Below are positions 11,960-24,700 of a stretch of 64,000 bases of DNA, piece by piece. The translations under genes and the position numbers were made by a program. Source of the stretch: Penelope pileata. Lineage: Eukaryota; Chordata; Aves; Galliformes; Cracidae. The notes beneath the pieces were generated by a model. That model ran no database searches and was not told the DNA's origin. It was given only the letters and a program-made list of their open reading frames with translations. The number at the start of each line of letters is the position of its first letter. Positions within the stretch are counted from its first letter, which is position 1. The stretch covers positions 496,001 through 560,000 of the forward strand of contig WBMW01005106.1 of the NCBI GenBank assembly GCA_013396635.1, written 5' to 3'.

Positions 11960-14900
11960 CCCACTGCCAACAGAGTGCTCTGAAAGTTGGCTGTCTTTTC
12001 TCAGAGGTGCAAAATACCATTTGTTCCAGTTGGATTCCATGTAACTCCATGTTACACACATGCAGTTGAGAGTCCAGATGGACAGCTGGATATGAGACCT
12101 GAGTCAGACTCTGAAATTATGCTATAGACCCTATGGCAGCTTTATGCACTCCAGAAAATAGCATTGGATGTAGGGGGTTATATGCCTCATGGTATCATCC
12201 CTATTGATCAGACAAATTGCTGATGATTGCTGGTGAGCAGCAAACACTGAGGAGAAAATGCGTTCTGATCCAAGCCCTCTGTCCTTCCTGGCACCTACAG
12301 CCATTGCCTCCAAGAATTATATCGATGATTATTTCTTTTTCTTTTAGGATATGACTGTTGCCTGCCTGTTTCCCGCAGTTCAAGAGATGGAGTACGCACC
12401 AAAGGAGAGAGGATGACAAAGGTGAATAGAAAATGACTGCAAGAGAATAGCTGAAATGCTAGCTGAGAAAGGATTTTTTCCTAGCTGCACATGGTTATGA
12501 ACCTGAAGAGCACACTGACCCCTTGACACAAACTCTAATTCTTTGGCTACCTAATGAAATGTGGTATTTGCTACCCTTAATGGTCATACTTTAAAAGAAA
12601 GCTAATAGGAAAATATTTGGGGGGTATTTTGGGGTTCATTTACTTCACCTTCCCCGCTGGGCTTCCAGAAGAATTTTCTGGGCAATGTGTACTTCCTTAT
12701 CTGGTTATCCTGCAATTAAAGATTCAGCTGCACAGACAGAAGTGGGTCTGGCCTGAGGAAGGGGCAATATTCTCTGAAATTAAAATACCTTAAATTGAAA
12801 TAAGGCCGTGATCGGTGAGTTAATGTACCACAGGGGATTCAGCAAAATGCTTTCATCAGAATTTTCAAACTGGACATTTTAATTCTGCATGTATCCTGCT
12901 TGCAATCCTCAGTTAGATATCTCAGTGAGATAGCCTCCTTTATAGATGATAACATGCTTAGAAAATCTGAGACATCCCACATTCTAACCGTGAATCCACC
13001 CAGAAACGCTTGCACAACCTGAACCAGTCAGGTTTTCCTTTTCCATGGCCCAGTGGAGACTGATTCATTGCTGAACTAAAACCAACAGTACTAACTTCAC
13101 TACTCTTCCCCACTTGAAGAGATGGGAGTATTTTCACATATTAATCCTTCAGGTTACAGGGAAAAAAAATGTATGGCTTCCCTTTACAAAATAAAAATAC
13201 ATTTTGTGGAAAGACAAGTGCATAAGTTAGACCTCTGATAGGGCTCTAGGAGTTGTTAGTAACTGTTCTAGTTTCACAGTTTGAAGCCCTGGTCTTACTG
13301 TTTCCACTGCACTGCCTGGATTTGCACCTAGACTTGAGCTGAAGGAGAAAGCAGGCTAGAATATAGATTGTTTACATTCATATAGAAATTCATTTGCCTC
13401 ATGCAGCTGCATGGCATTTCTGGTCACTTGAATGTGGACAGGAAAATGTGAATCTCACACTTAGCGTATGGGCTGCTGCATCTCAGGTCATCAGTTGAGC
13501 CTGGGTAGCTATGTGCATGCCTCTAACTCATGGCAAATGCAAGATAGCTAATTTCACATCCCACCATGAAACAGAGATAAGGAAAAATTACATTACTTTG
13601 TACTAATCACAGACTAAGCAGGAGAGCAGGGGCAGTGTCCGTAGGTCAGCTAACACACAGTGATATGTTAAGCCATCACAACATCAGTTGTGTAACAGCA
13701 TGGTGAGATACATGGGAGAATAGGAAGTTCCACCTCAAAAGAGAGGGAGAGAGAGAGACTTGCAAATATGTCATTTTTCTCCTACTTTTTTTTTCCAGCC
13801 TGACTTTTAATAAACATTGTGTGTCCTGTTTCAGCCACACCTGGCAAAAGCCCAGCTGTTTTAATCCTTCTGGTGGTCCTAAGATCTACCATGTTTTGCT
13901 GTACTCAAAGAAAAGGAAACACACTCTATACATATAAAGCCAAGAATCTATCATTAGTATAACTGAAATCTTAACAGTCCAGCTTTAATTATTACAGAAA
14001 AATAATTTGTATGCAGCACCATGTCACATTAGATTAGATGGTGCCTTTTGCATATATTAGATATTTGTTCTTTGTTCCCTTTGTTACCCTTAGAACCAGT
14101 TTTGTCCAGCTCCAGGTCTGTTTCTTCAGCCTTCCATTGGTGAGTTGTTCACGGCTGTAGAGTCTCCAGGGCCAGGGCGAGCCCCATCTCTTACCATCCC
14201 ATGCCTTGTACTCCGTGTCCCATTTCTTCACTTCTAAAGGCCTCTTATATCCTTACCAGGCTTGTATTTCTCTACAGTGCAACACTGTGTCAGAGCCATA
14301 AAGCCATGGTGCTACCACACGAACACAAACAAAAGTAAAACAAATTAGCCATAGACACCTGGTCAATTAGAAAAATTGCTGTTACAGCTACAGCAAGTAA
14401 AACAAAGCTGTGGCAGGTCAAGAAGAGTTCAAAGCAAGAAAGCCTGATGTGCCTTAGTCCTGTAGCCTTGTAAATTCAGCACAAAGCCTGTGGACTGTTA
14501 CTATCGAAGATGATACTGTATTGTAGGACTACAAAAGATTTAAGGAAATTTTATTCTCAGTCAACAAAATGTATGTTGGAACCCCATGTTAAAAAAACAG
14601 CAGGCTCTAAACAGAGCATGCCAATTTAAGGCAGTCTCCAGGAGCACTCAGCACTCGTGGGATTCATGTAGATGAATCACATAGAAAAATGCACTGTTTG
14701 AATGCATTCAGACCCCCTTTGAGTACTGATAGCCATACTTCTTGCCTTTATCTAAAGGTATAAATGCACAACTATAAAGTGAATTGGGTAACATAGAAAT
14801 GAAATAAAATGCACAGCTTACTTTCATTACCTTGCACATTACCACACAGGATTTGTTATGGAAGAAGGAGATTTGAAGTGAACAAGTTAATGGCTCCAGG

Positions 14901-17655
14901 ATATTAATACCATCTAGTTTTCTTTCTGTCCCTTTTTCCAGCCTCAGCAGTGCAAGCACTTACTGATGTACTCTTATCACACATTCAAGTGGTCCCAATA
15001 GTTATGGGTTCTTCAAGCAAAGTTAATTAAAAGAGTAAGATAAGGGAATTCATCCCCAGAGGCTGGCTGATCCTCAGTCTCTATTGCAAAACGATGCCAG
15101 CTGGGAGCACAATCCCTGCAGCTGAGTGTTGTGACACCATTTATTTCCTGCTCCAGACTCCACGCCTGAGCGCCTACATGAACATCTCAGCAGGATTTGC
15201 CTCCATAGAGGAAGAAAAGGTTGAGGTTTTTAATTTCTCTATTCTTATGGCCATGTTACATGGTCGTGACTACATGGTCCAACAAGACAGTTCTTGTCAG
15301 CCTCTTTCAGAAAAAGCTCAAGTGATTGTGTCAGCACTGTGAGCGCTGGTAAAAAGGGGCAAATGCTGGCTTGCTCAGGGCTACCACAAACCCAGACAGA
15401 CTCTAATGTGAACACATTTCCTCAATATTCATCTGTTCAGGCTGACTCCTTTCAAGATTGAAGACATTTCCTGTGGTAAATAAAGGGCTATTACACAGAG
15501 TGTGAGGTATTGACTGTCAGAGTAAATTAAAATTAAATGGGGCCCAATTAACACTTGTTGCTTTTGCTGGTTTCATTTCTGAAAAAATGCACTAAAATTA
15601 TGACAAACCTGTACGTGCAGCTTAAGCAGAAATCAATAGAGAAACAGAAAATGCTATTTCTGAGTGAAATCACAGTAATAGCTTTCTTTCAGAAAAGACT
15701 AGCAGAGGATATGTGAAATAGGTACTTAAAAACAGTCTTCCATAAACCATGCCCTTCAATCACAGCTTGCAAACAGTTTAACCTAGCTGTGTATTCTTTT
15801 CCTAGGGACTTCTTAACTTCTCTGGTTAATGCATTAAAACCTGATGGGTTGTGCCCACACAAATCACTTCCATCAAGTTGACATCAATGTATTACCATGT
15901 CACCATGATTATTGTTCAGCTAACTCTTGTACATCATTACTGACCAACACCAACTCCAGCAAAGGATCCAGACATTAAAACCAAATAAAAATACCTTATT
16001 CTCATTTAGTTATTAACCCACAACCAAGGTTACTTTAACCTTCCTGGAATGGGATGACCTCTTTTTCTCAGCCTCACTTCAGGCACGTTTCTTCGGCTTA
16101 ATGTTTTCCTGTCTGCATTTCTGCATAATTAAAATACTTCAGTGTGGTCAACAAAGTTAACAATATTCATTTATCTTACATAAACTGGCAGATGTCCAGT
16201 AATCACCCAATTGTTTCTACCAGCAGTCCCCGTCTCTCCTTTCCTTCTGCTTTTCCATCAGACAAATGCACTGGAAGTTGAGCTTAGATACTAGAGCAGG
16301 TAGTAAAACAGCAATAAATATATTCTCAGGAAGCTGTGGCTGTAAGGACTCCATTGCCTACAAAGTCTATTGTAAATTATGCATTGCTGTTTAGTACCCT
16401 TGACATTTTTAGTAAGTGCGATAAAACACCTTTATAGAGTTGGAGAGAACTGTATGTCAGCTCAAGGAAAAAAAAAAGAACAAATGAAAGACATAATTGT
16501 TTTATCTACAATAGATTTCTTTAGTAGATTACTACCGAAATGCATAGACTTTTCCCTGTCTACTAGGCAGGATTAAAACCTCGAAGGTCCCATATTTCAT
16601 TCAGCCAGCCATTAGATTAGAAAGTAAGGCACAGAAAGGAAAAGCAAAGAAAATTGCAACTGCAAAGTTCAGAGCTACAGCAAGGAGCTGTATTTGCCAC
16701 CATTTTAAAAGTAAACAGGGATGTGAGGGTGAGCAGGTATTAGTCAGCAGCTCTCCAGAGATCAATCAGCATATCCTGTATCAACAGAACCTCTTCTGTG
16801 CCAAAATCCCAGATGTAAAGTTGGGCTTTGAGCAAGATAAAATATTATGCAGAATCGGAAGTAAGAATTTAGCTTATGGACAGACTTTATATTTCTATGA
16901 ACTCTAAAACTTAAGAAAGCTGTGCTCTGCCTTCCTCGATGACCACAGTCTAAAGGACCTCTAAACTTACAGTCAGGGCTGCAGTGAAGTCCTAGAAAGC
17001 AGATTTTCATTTTTTGCAGGCACTATGTGAGCTTGCATTTTCACACCTACTGTTAAATAAACTCATCAGTCTGACTGCATCATTTCCAACTGCCTGATAA
17101 CAAGAGTAAAGCAAGCAACTGGAAATCTGGATCATTGTTTTTTCTCTTTACTTAGAGTCTTCTTGGTTTTGCTGGCATTGGAGTAAAACAAAATATTAAA
17201 TTGTTACATGTTAATCAGTTCTTTGTAGCCACCATGAGACAAGGGTATAGTTACCATAGCTTTGATATCAGCCAGAAATTCAATCCTTTGGGCCCCAAAA
17301 TAAACTTATAATGAGCTTCAAACTGTGAAACTGAACTTTAGCTCTTCTAATAAAAGTTATACTTTGACAATGCTTTCCTCTCTTACTATATAGAAAAGTA
17401 TATAGTATCCTGGCTTCTCATACAGGCATCCCTTCAACCTCCCTACATCCTACTCATAGGAAGATTCTCATTGAAAGGCCACTGCTTACCTGTTATATTA
17501 TACTGAGTGCTAAGGACATTGCCAAAGACCTTGTTGAACATCTCCCAAGAGCACTGCCCTGGCACCAGAAAGATTTCAGATGTGACCTGCAGACGTCTGC
17601 AAATGCCTACTACTTGCTCATGCCACATTTGAGTGAATAAGGCGTGCAATTGTAC

Positions 17656-17930
17656 AATAGAATCATAGAATCACAGAATCATTAAGGTTGGAAAAGTCTA
17701 AGATCATCTAGTCCAAGTGTCCATCTACCACCAATATTGCCCATTAAACCACTAAACCACATCCCATAGTACCACATCTAGATGTTTATTGAACACCTCC
17801 AGGGATGGTGACTCCACAACCTTCCTGGGCAGCCTGTTCCAGTCTTGCTGGAGAATTGTTTCCTAATATCCAACCTGACCCTCCCCTGGTGCAACTTGAG
17901 GCCATCACCTCTCATCCTATCGCTAAATAG
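17656..17930 (-). mobile_element. CR1 LINE 3' fragment (minus strand)
   Basis: On the + strand it opens with AATCATAGAATCACAGAATC and then AAGGTTGGAAAAG, which is the reverse complement of the CR1 3' terminus with its short terminal repeats. The next bases read as the degraded end of CR1 ORF2 in antisense (the 'summary' phrases CCTCCAGGGATGGTGACTCC and GGGCAGCCTGTTCCAGT are typical). It is 5' truncated, as most CR1 copies are, at about 17930. It carries indels and no long open frame, so it is an old, inactive copy. Confidence 0.9.
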
Positions 17931-20900
17931 ACACGGCCTGTATGTGCCTATTGTATGTGTCACTGCCTCGGCTCCAGTCCAGCAGAACCAAGCAAGCTGC
18001 CACCAAGCTGACCCAAGAGCCTCAGAAAAACATATTCACTGTAGTGCTTGTCATATTAAGCTAATCACCCAGCTGGTTCATATATGCTTTTTCACATTCT
18101 CCTGGCATTGGATGGAGAGCATCACGGCAAAGCCTTGCCAGAGTCAGGCTCTGCAGGCAGATCTGGATATCCCCTTCCCAAACCCCTCCTCACCCTAATT
18201 TTCAGATAACTACCTGAAGTGGAGGCTCATGCTAACAAAAACAGACTATAAGCCTCCTCTGCTATAGCAAGACTAAAGAAAAAATGACTCATCTAACATA
18301 TTTTCAGAACTGAATCAATGTCGAATAGTACTAACCAACGGCTCGCATTAAGTAACCTGGAACTTACAATGTCTAGAGTCACTCATCACTTGGTTTGTTT
18401 TGTATGTGTTATTTTTCCCTTGAGAAGGTGTTTTTTGATGACCTGTGGGACTTCTTTCCTTGGATGAAATTAACGCCCTTCATTTAATTGTCATTTTCAA
18501 TTACTTTAAGTCTCTGTGTTAATGAAGAAGACAAAAACTGATTATTATTTGAATCAGTTGTTACTTCAGAGAAATGTGTTTTGCCTTAAAATAAGCAATT
18601 TGAAATTACATCTGCACTGAAGTTTAAACTAATATAATTACATTCATTTAAATTAAAATAAATGTTTACTGATGAAATTTTCAAAGACGGCTGAATTGGT
18701 GGAATTTACTGACTGCTTGCCTGAAACTAGAATTTGCTCAAGTTATAGAATTATTTTTGACATTTGGACTCTCTTTTCCAAATGCAAAGGGAATATTAAT
18801 TTCTGTTTTATCAATTATATCAGTTCAATAACTATTTCTTTCAGACTCTGGATAGAGAAAGTAGAGTACTTTCTTTTCTTCCTCTGGTTTAGGACAAAAG
18901 AAATTATCAGAACAAATGATATTGAGTAGTTTTAAAGTCTTAAGGGGCATAATGACCAGAAATAATGAAGTTTGCTAAATAATTAAGGGTAATACTTCAT
19001 TTGTTTATTAAATAATTTGTTTTAAATATGAAACATTTTTCATTAACTTTTTTCCTGATATATCTACCTTTCTGAAGGTAGTTTTAATAAGTCAATGATT
19101 AAAATGTTTCTGTGCATGTAATTGAATTTTAATTCCATTTAAATGTAATTTGATACAAATTGCACATAGAACATTAATCATCTAGTAGAAAGGAAATGTA
19201 TCATTCATCACCTTTAGAGTGAAAAATGTGAGACAAAGATCAGAACACATATAAGTTAAACTAAGTTACTACTTACAGACACATACAAAACCCTACACGT
19301 ATACAGACATATCCCTGTATAAATAAAAAAGGGTATTTCTATGGATCCACATACATATGGTACATGCATAAAAATATTGTCTTGGTTAGCAGAAAAATAT
19401 CAAAGTTATCCTAAACATCTATTAAGTCCCAAATCAAGATGCTTTAATGGTTATTCATCAGTAAAGAATAACTTGTCTTTGGTAAAATAATTACAAGTAC
19501 AAATTCCAAACAAGATTATAATAGATTATTTAAATCAAGGATCCTCACTTACTGATTTAAATTATTATTAGAATTGACAATTTACATCATTTTGAATTAA
19601 CTTAATTCAGTCAGGCAAGGACATTTTTTGTCATGAATTTGTTTTAAAAGATTTACAGAAAATTGAATTAGAATGTTATTTACTCAAAATCAGTGTTCAA
19701 TTCACAACAAAATAATGGAAGTTATTGAGAATTAAGTCTCTTTGTATTAAAAGTGCTATGTAAAGAAAAAAACAAATTAGAGTCAAGTTAATATATTCCA
19801 AAGCCAGGAATTGTCATGTTCTTTGGAGACCCCATTTTCTGAGTCCTCCTTTGTCTTGTTCATGGTGCAATATTTTCTATTTGAAACAATATTTAATATA
19901 TTTTTTCTGTTGAAAGATGGACCTGAGGCAAAATGGTGGAATTTAGAAACAAGTTATAACCTGACTTTTCCCAGGCTGCAGTGGAATAGAATTATTCAAA
20001 ATGAGACTGATCTGTCATGCTTGTATCCTAGTCTAGACCTGGATCAAGCATTCACAACTTTAGCATCTACCTGATCCTCATTTTCATATTTTATTTCAGG
20101 AACTTTGCTTAAAATTAACGCCCATGACCAGCATTGGACTGGACATGGTACCTTCTGCCTGGAACTGCCAAGCTGATGTGTGGTGTCTGCCTCCCACTGT
20201 CTCATCCCCATCACACCTTGATGAGGGTGGTAACTGCTCCACCCCTCATTTCTAATCCTCAATTTCTAATCCTCTCCCATTCTGGACTCAACTTCCTGGG
20301 ATTTGCAGATATTCCATCCCTCTCATTCTGTAGCATTTTTAATTCTAAGCAAGCTGCAGAGAAGCTAGGGTAAGATTTACCTGATCAAACACAGACATTA
20401 CAGTGCAAGCACATTTCAGACTCTTCTGCTAATAAAAACGGAGAAATTCAGTTTAACCTGCACGGAAGGCACATATTTGTTCTTGAGAAGCATGCCCTAC
20501 AAAAGCACTTGTACACTACAAAGGAACCCCAGTGTCATTAGCTTGGGTGTAGGCCCTTAAACAGTAGATACCTGATGATTAGAGACCTAACCCTAAGATA
20601 TTCAGGACAGAAATACATGGGGAGTCTCTTTAAAACCACAGATTTTGCAGAATTATGTCTGTCAACAGAACTGCACTTTTCTGCTACAGTCTGAATAGTG
20701 TATGTCCAGCCATGGTACCACATGACACACTTTCCACTTTGAGTGCAGCTACTATTAGTATCAATTTGCCCAAATACAACAAATAAACAGAAAGAAACAA
20801 TGACTTAACTGGGATTAAAAAAAAAATACACAGTTCATTTCCTATTTAGGAAGTACACAGTACATTTAGGAAGTACATGCATAGTGCTATTAAGAATGTC

Positions 20901-21339
20901 AGAAGAGCAATAGAGAGTCATACTCATGTTCTTTCACTGAAAGTAGTGCAGATGGTTAGAAAAAGACTAAAAAACAGGGCAAACCTTCAGTGATCCTTTG
21001 CTGGTATATCTCCTCCATATCTGGCTTCCTTATACTTTCAGTGAAATAGAGAATTCTTATGTCAGTGTTCCCATTTGGAGCACGCTGTTTAACAGACATC
21101 TAAAGATCCATTTTCCATAAATTCCTTTTATCTCTGTTTTAAATTCTTTACTTTTTTGACATCTGAAATAACTCGGGGCAATGACCTCCACATTTCTGTT
21201 ATGTGCTTTGTGAAAAAGCACTGCCACGCATTGTTTTAAATGTTCTGTCTGGAAATTTTATTGGGTCCCCCTTTAGCTCTCGTGCTGCAGAAATTAGAGC
21301 AGCATTACTCCTTAGTCCTTTTCACAGATGACTACAAGA
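17931..21339. other. AT-rich intergenic DNA
   Basis: No gene or repeat family was recognised. From about 18420 to 19800 the sequence is strikingly AT-rich with many TAAT/ATTA cores, a texture seen both in conserved enhancers and in plain AT-rich DNA. A short direct repeat ATTTAGGAAGTACA lies near 20845-20876. Confidence 0.5.
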
Positions 21340-21738
21340 TTTGGGCATGCCTCTTACGAGGAGAGGCTGAGAGAGCTGGGACTGTTCAGCCTGGAGAAGA
21401 GGAGGCTCAGGGAGATCTCATCGATGTCCATGAAGGGAAGGTACAAAGAGGACACAGCCAGGCTTTTGTCAGCGGTGCCCAGTGCCAAGACAAGAGGCAA
21501 TGGGCACAATCTGGAACACAGGAGGTTCCCTCTGGCCACCAGGAAACACTTCTGTGCTGTGTGGGTGACAGAGCACTGGCACAGGTACCCACAACTTGTG
21601 GATTCTCCTCCTTTGAGGTCTTCCAAAGCCACCTGGGTGTGATGCTGGGCACCTTGCTGTGAGTGTCCCTGCTGGAGCAGGGGTTGAAGCAGATGGACCC
21701 AGAGGTCCCTTCCAACGTCAACCATTCTGTGATTGTGT
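21340..21738 (+). mobile_element. CR1 LINE 3' fragment (plus strand)
   Basis: The frame YEERLRELGLFSLEKRRLRE is the hallmark C-terminal stretch of CR1 ORF2. The frame then continues through a decayed ...HWHRYP... segment and ends with CCCTTCCAACGTCAACC and ATTCTGTGATTGTG, the CR1 3' end. The copy is 5' truncated. It keeps a 104-codon stretch open in frame (21328-21642), but the ORF2 signature is mutated and truncated. Antisense open frames over the same bases are shadows. Confidence 0.92.
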
Positions 21739-24700
21739 AATGACAGAAATAATTCCCCTAGCCAACTCAAATCCATATCAATATCTTCCTTGTCTTGCAT
21801 TTAATCAAATGTGTCTTTAATTGCATGTTTAAGCTGGATATCTTCTTTGTATTCGTCCAGAGCCACAGCAGTGGAAGAATCTAGGTATTTTGCTCAGAAG
21901 GGAAACAATGCTTTGATTCGATCTAAAATCTCTCTGTCTTTTCTACTTTGCTCCTGGTAGTTAAAAATATAAACATCACACACTATTTTTTTAAAATATA
22001 ACGCAAGAATATCCAACTGCAGAATAACTGGGTACCTCTGGAGTCATCTCTTCGCATTCCCATTCACTGAATACAACAAAGCTTTACCAGATCACCTCCC
22101 AAAAGCAGCCATTCAACTCATACTGCTGAACAACCATCATGACAGCTTTCCTAACAGATAGCTTTGTAAGTGTACCCAGTGCTACACAAATAGGTGAGCT
22201 GTGCCACACAAATTATACTGAGTTATGTTCTTTCTGCAGATCACTATAAAATTATATAGGTTTATCTCCATAAGGGACTTAACTTGCCTTCTGCATTGAA
22301 CACAAATGAGTGACATGAATCATGAGGACAATGATGAAACTGATTCTTAATAGCTAATTGCTTCACAGGGGAGAGATCACCTTTGTGGGGAAAATAGGGC
22401 CTGTAAATTTAACACAAACCATGTTAAAGCCTTCACATACAGCTGAGGAGCAGATTAGTTCCCTGATACAGTATTTGGTGTCCTTTCTTCCTGATTTCTT
22501 GCACACAAGCTAGGCAGCAGTTTCCAAGCTCAAAATGTATCCCAACAGCACCTTTTTATTCTTCGATGTAACATAAAGTCAAACAGCTCCAAAATATTAT
22601 TTTTCTTCAGTCTCTAATTTTTTTCCTTTTGTTTCCTTTTGTTCTTTTACCCACTTGATAGAGGAAAGGGCCACTGATCTCTCAAGCTTCAGTGCTGATC
22701 ATGGTTACCACTACTGTCCAGCCCTGTGAGAGGAGGGACAACAGCAGAACATGTCCCAAGGGACAGTGGCCATCATTGGGACCTCTGCTGAGTCTTTCCA
22801 TTCTGCAGTCCTGTATGTGGGTGGGCTTAATCACAGATCAGGTGAGAGACCCCAGCACTGGAGAGGAGTCAACTATAAGCTGAGACTTGCTCAGGTCTGT
22901 CTAGACCCTGGCCTCCCTCTGAAGGGAACAGGTTCCCATCTTACCACGGCAAACCACAGAGATTTTCCACCCCCTTCTTAAAGCAATGCCTGTTGAAAGC
23001 CACAGAATTTTCCCAGAAGCTCAACATGGGCTTTGCTGTTTCTGTCCAGTAAAAGAAATGGTCGGGACTCGGGTAACTCACTGATCTCTGTTTTGCACAT
23101 ACACATGTACAAATACAAGCTCTTGACCAGTTCGTCCAGCCCATACCCAAATATCCTTGCACACCCACCCAGACATCTGGCGCAGAGGGAGAGGAGACGT
23201 AGAGTCTTGACCCTGCCTTATCTCCACCAGCCCCTGCTGATGTATGCACAAGAGCTAATACTTCAGGAAGAGCTGTAACAGCTTTCCTCTTCTGGAAGCA
23301 AAAGGACCCAGACACCAAGTCATACTTATTTTCCCAAGTCACTCTTTAGGCCTCAAACCATTATAAGCCATGACATTAGAAAATATATTTGCCATTATTC
23401 TTCTAGCCCTATGTCTGCTTGAGTACAGTATGAAGATTCCCATGCCCTCACAAAAACAAGCTGCTTCCTTACAAAAATCCATTTCCTTTAATGACCCAAA
23501 CAAAGGTCTGACCTGAATTGAATTGCTATATCTATGGGACTTCTGAGAAATAAAAATATATAACCTCAGATGTCAAGGAGAGAGCAACTCCAAAACTCAT
23601 TACTCAAGTTTGAAATGGCATACCGTATACTGTTGTCCAAAGATTTCTATTTCTAATGTCTCTGAGTCAAGTGATTTGGACTATGAGACCAGAGGAAGGA
23701 GCGAAAATTAAATATCAGTGAAAGTGTTTCAGCAATAGTAATATCTTTCAATACCTTTAGGACAAGACTGGTACTGAACATGAACTTTTCCTTCATTCAT
23801 CCTTTTAATAATAGCAATTGCTGCAGTTTCCATTTTCCAAATGGCACGAGGGAGGGTGTGTTGACATGAATTTGGCTAATCGTGGAAGCTCTTTGCGTAA
23901 TCAAGACACACGAGTGACTTAGCACTGTTCCTGATAGTAGAGTGCAATTCTGAGACTTTTATGGGAATCATCCACTGACAATTAGCTCTTTTAACTATAA
24001 ATGAAGAGGACTGTTCCCATTTTGGATGTGTAAAACTGGAAAAGGATTTGAATATAATCTGTAAAATCAAGAATCAACATTTCTTGCATCTAATGCAACT
24101 ACTCTTTTCACTGAAGACAGCTTCTCAAAAATCGTTACTATTTTTCACCACAACCACATCCTCTCTGTTTCCTAGCTGATTATTTTCTTTGGAGACTTCT
24201 GATGATTTAAAGTGATCCTACTCCTTTTAATTTTCAGGTGGCCATTCCAGGAAGATGAACATAAGCATCCTCACAGTGCAATCCCTGCCATGTGTAAAAT
24301 CTTCTCTTACTAATTTTGTAAGTGGACTTTATTTTCTGCTCAGTTCATTTTCTTAAGATGAAGAATGGTTCTGCTCAGTCTTGGATTCAGCTGCATGAAA
24401 AATTACTCAACTTGAAACCCTCTTCCATTCAGTTATGTGAAAAAGATGCACTTTCTTTAACAAGAAAGTGGTCTTTGTATACATACAAGCTTAGGAAGCT
24501 CAGGATTGATTCATCATTTAATTATGTTTAAAGACTTTTTTCTCTTTGTCCTGTCACAGCTCTTTTGTGCCATTCTAATTTCTCCTTTACTATATGCTGC
24601 AGGCAAGTCTAGCCAACATTATTGACATCAACTAGACTTACTTCATGAGTATATCCATTTTGACGTGAATAAAGGATGACCAAACTGGACACAAGTGAAT

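Larger units (their letters stand above)
8970..17655. other. Intergenic DNA without recognised genes
   Basis: Apart from the palindrome at 9202-9218, an A tract at 11945-11959 and a short GA-rich tract at 13741-13758, I see no repeat family and no exon with a recognisable domain. The small open frames here (such as 11753-12061 minus and 15094-15342 plus) look like chance reading frames. Confidence 0.55.

Noticed and set aside
21354..21800. 148-codon minus frame, and the overlapping + frame at 21240-21662
   Set aside because: Shadow frames over the CR1 copy; the + frame at 21328-21642 carries the true ORF2 signature.
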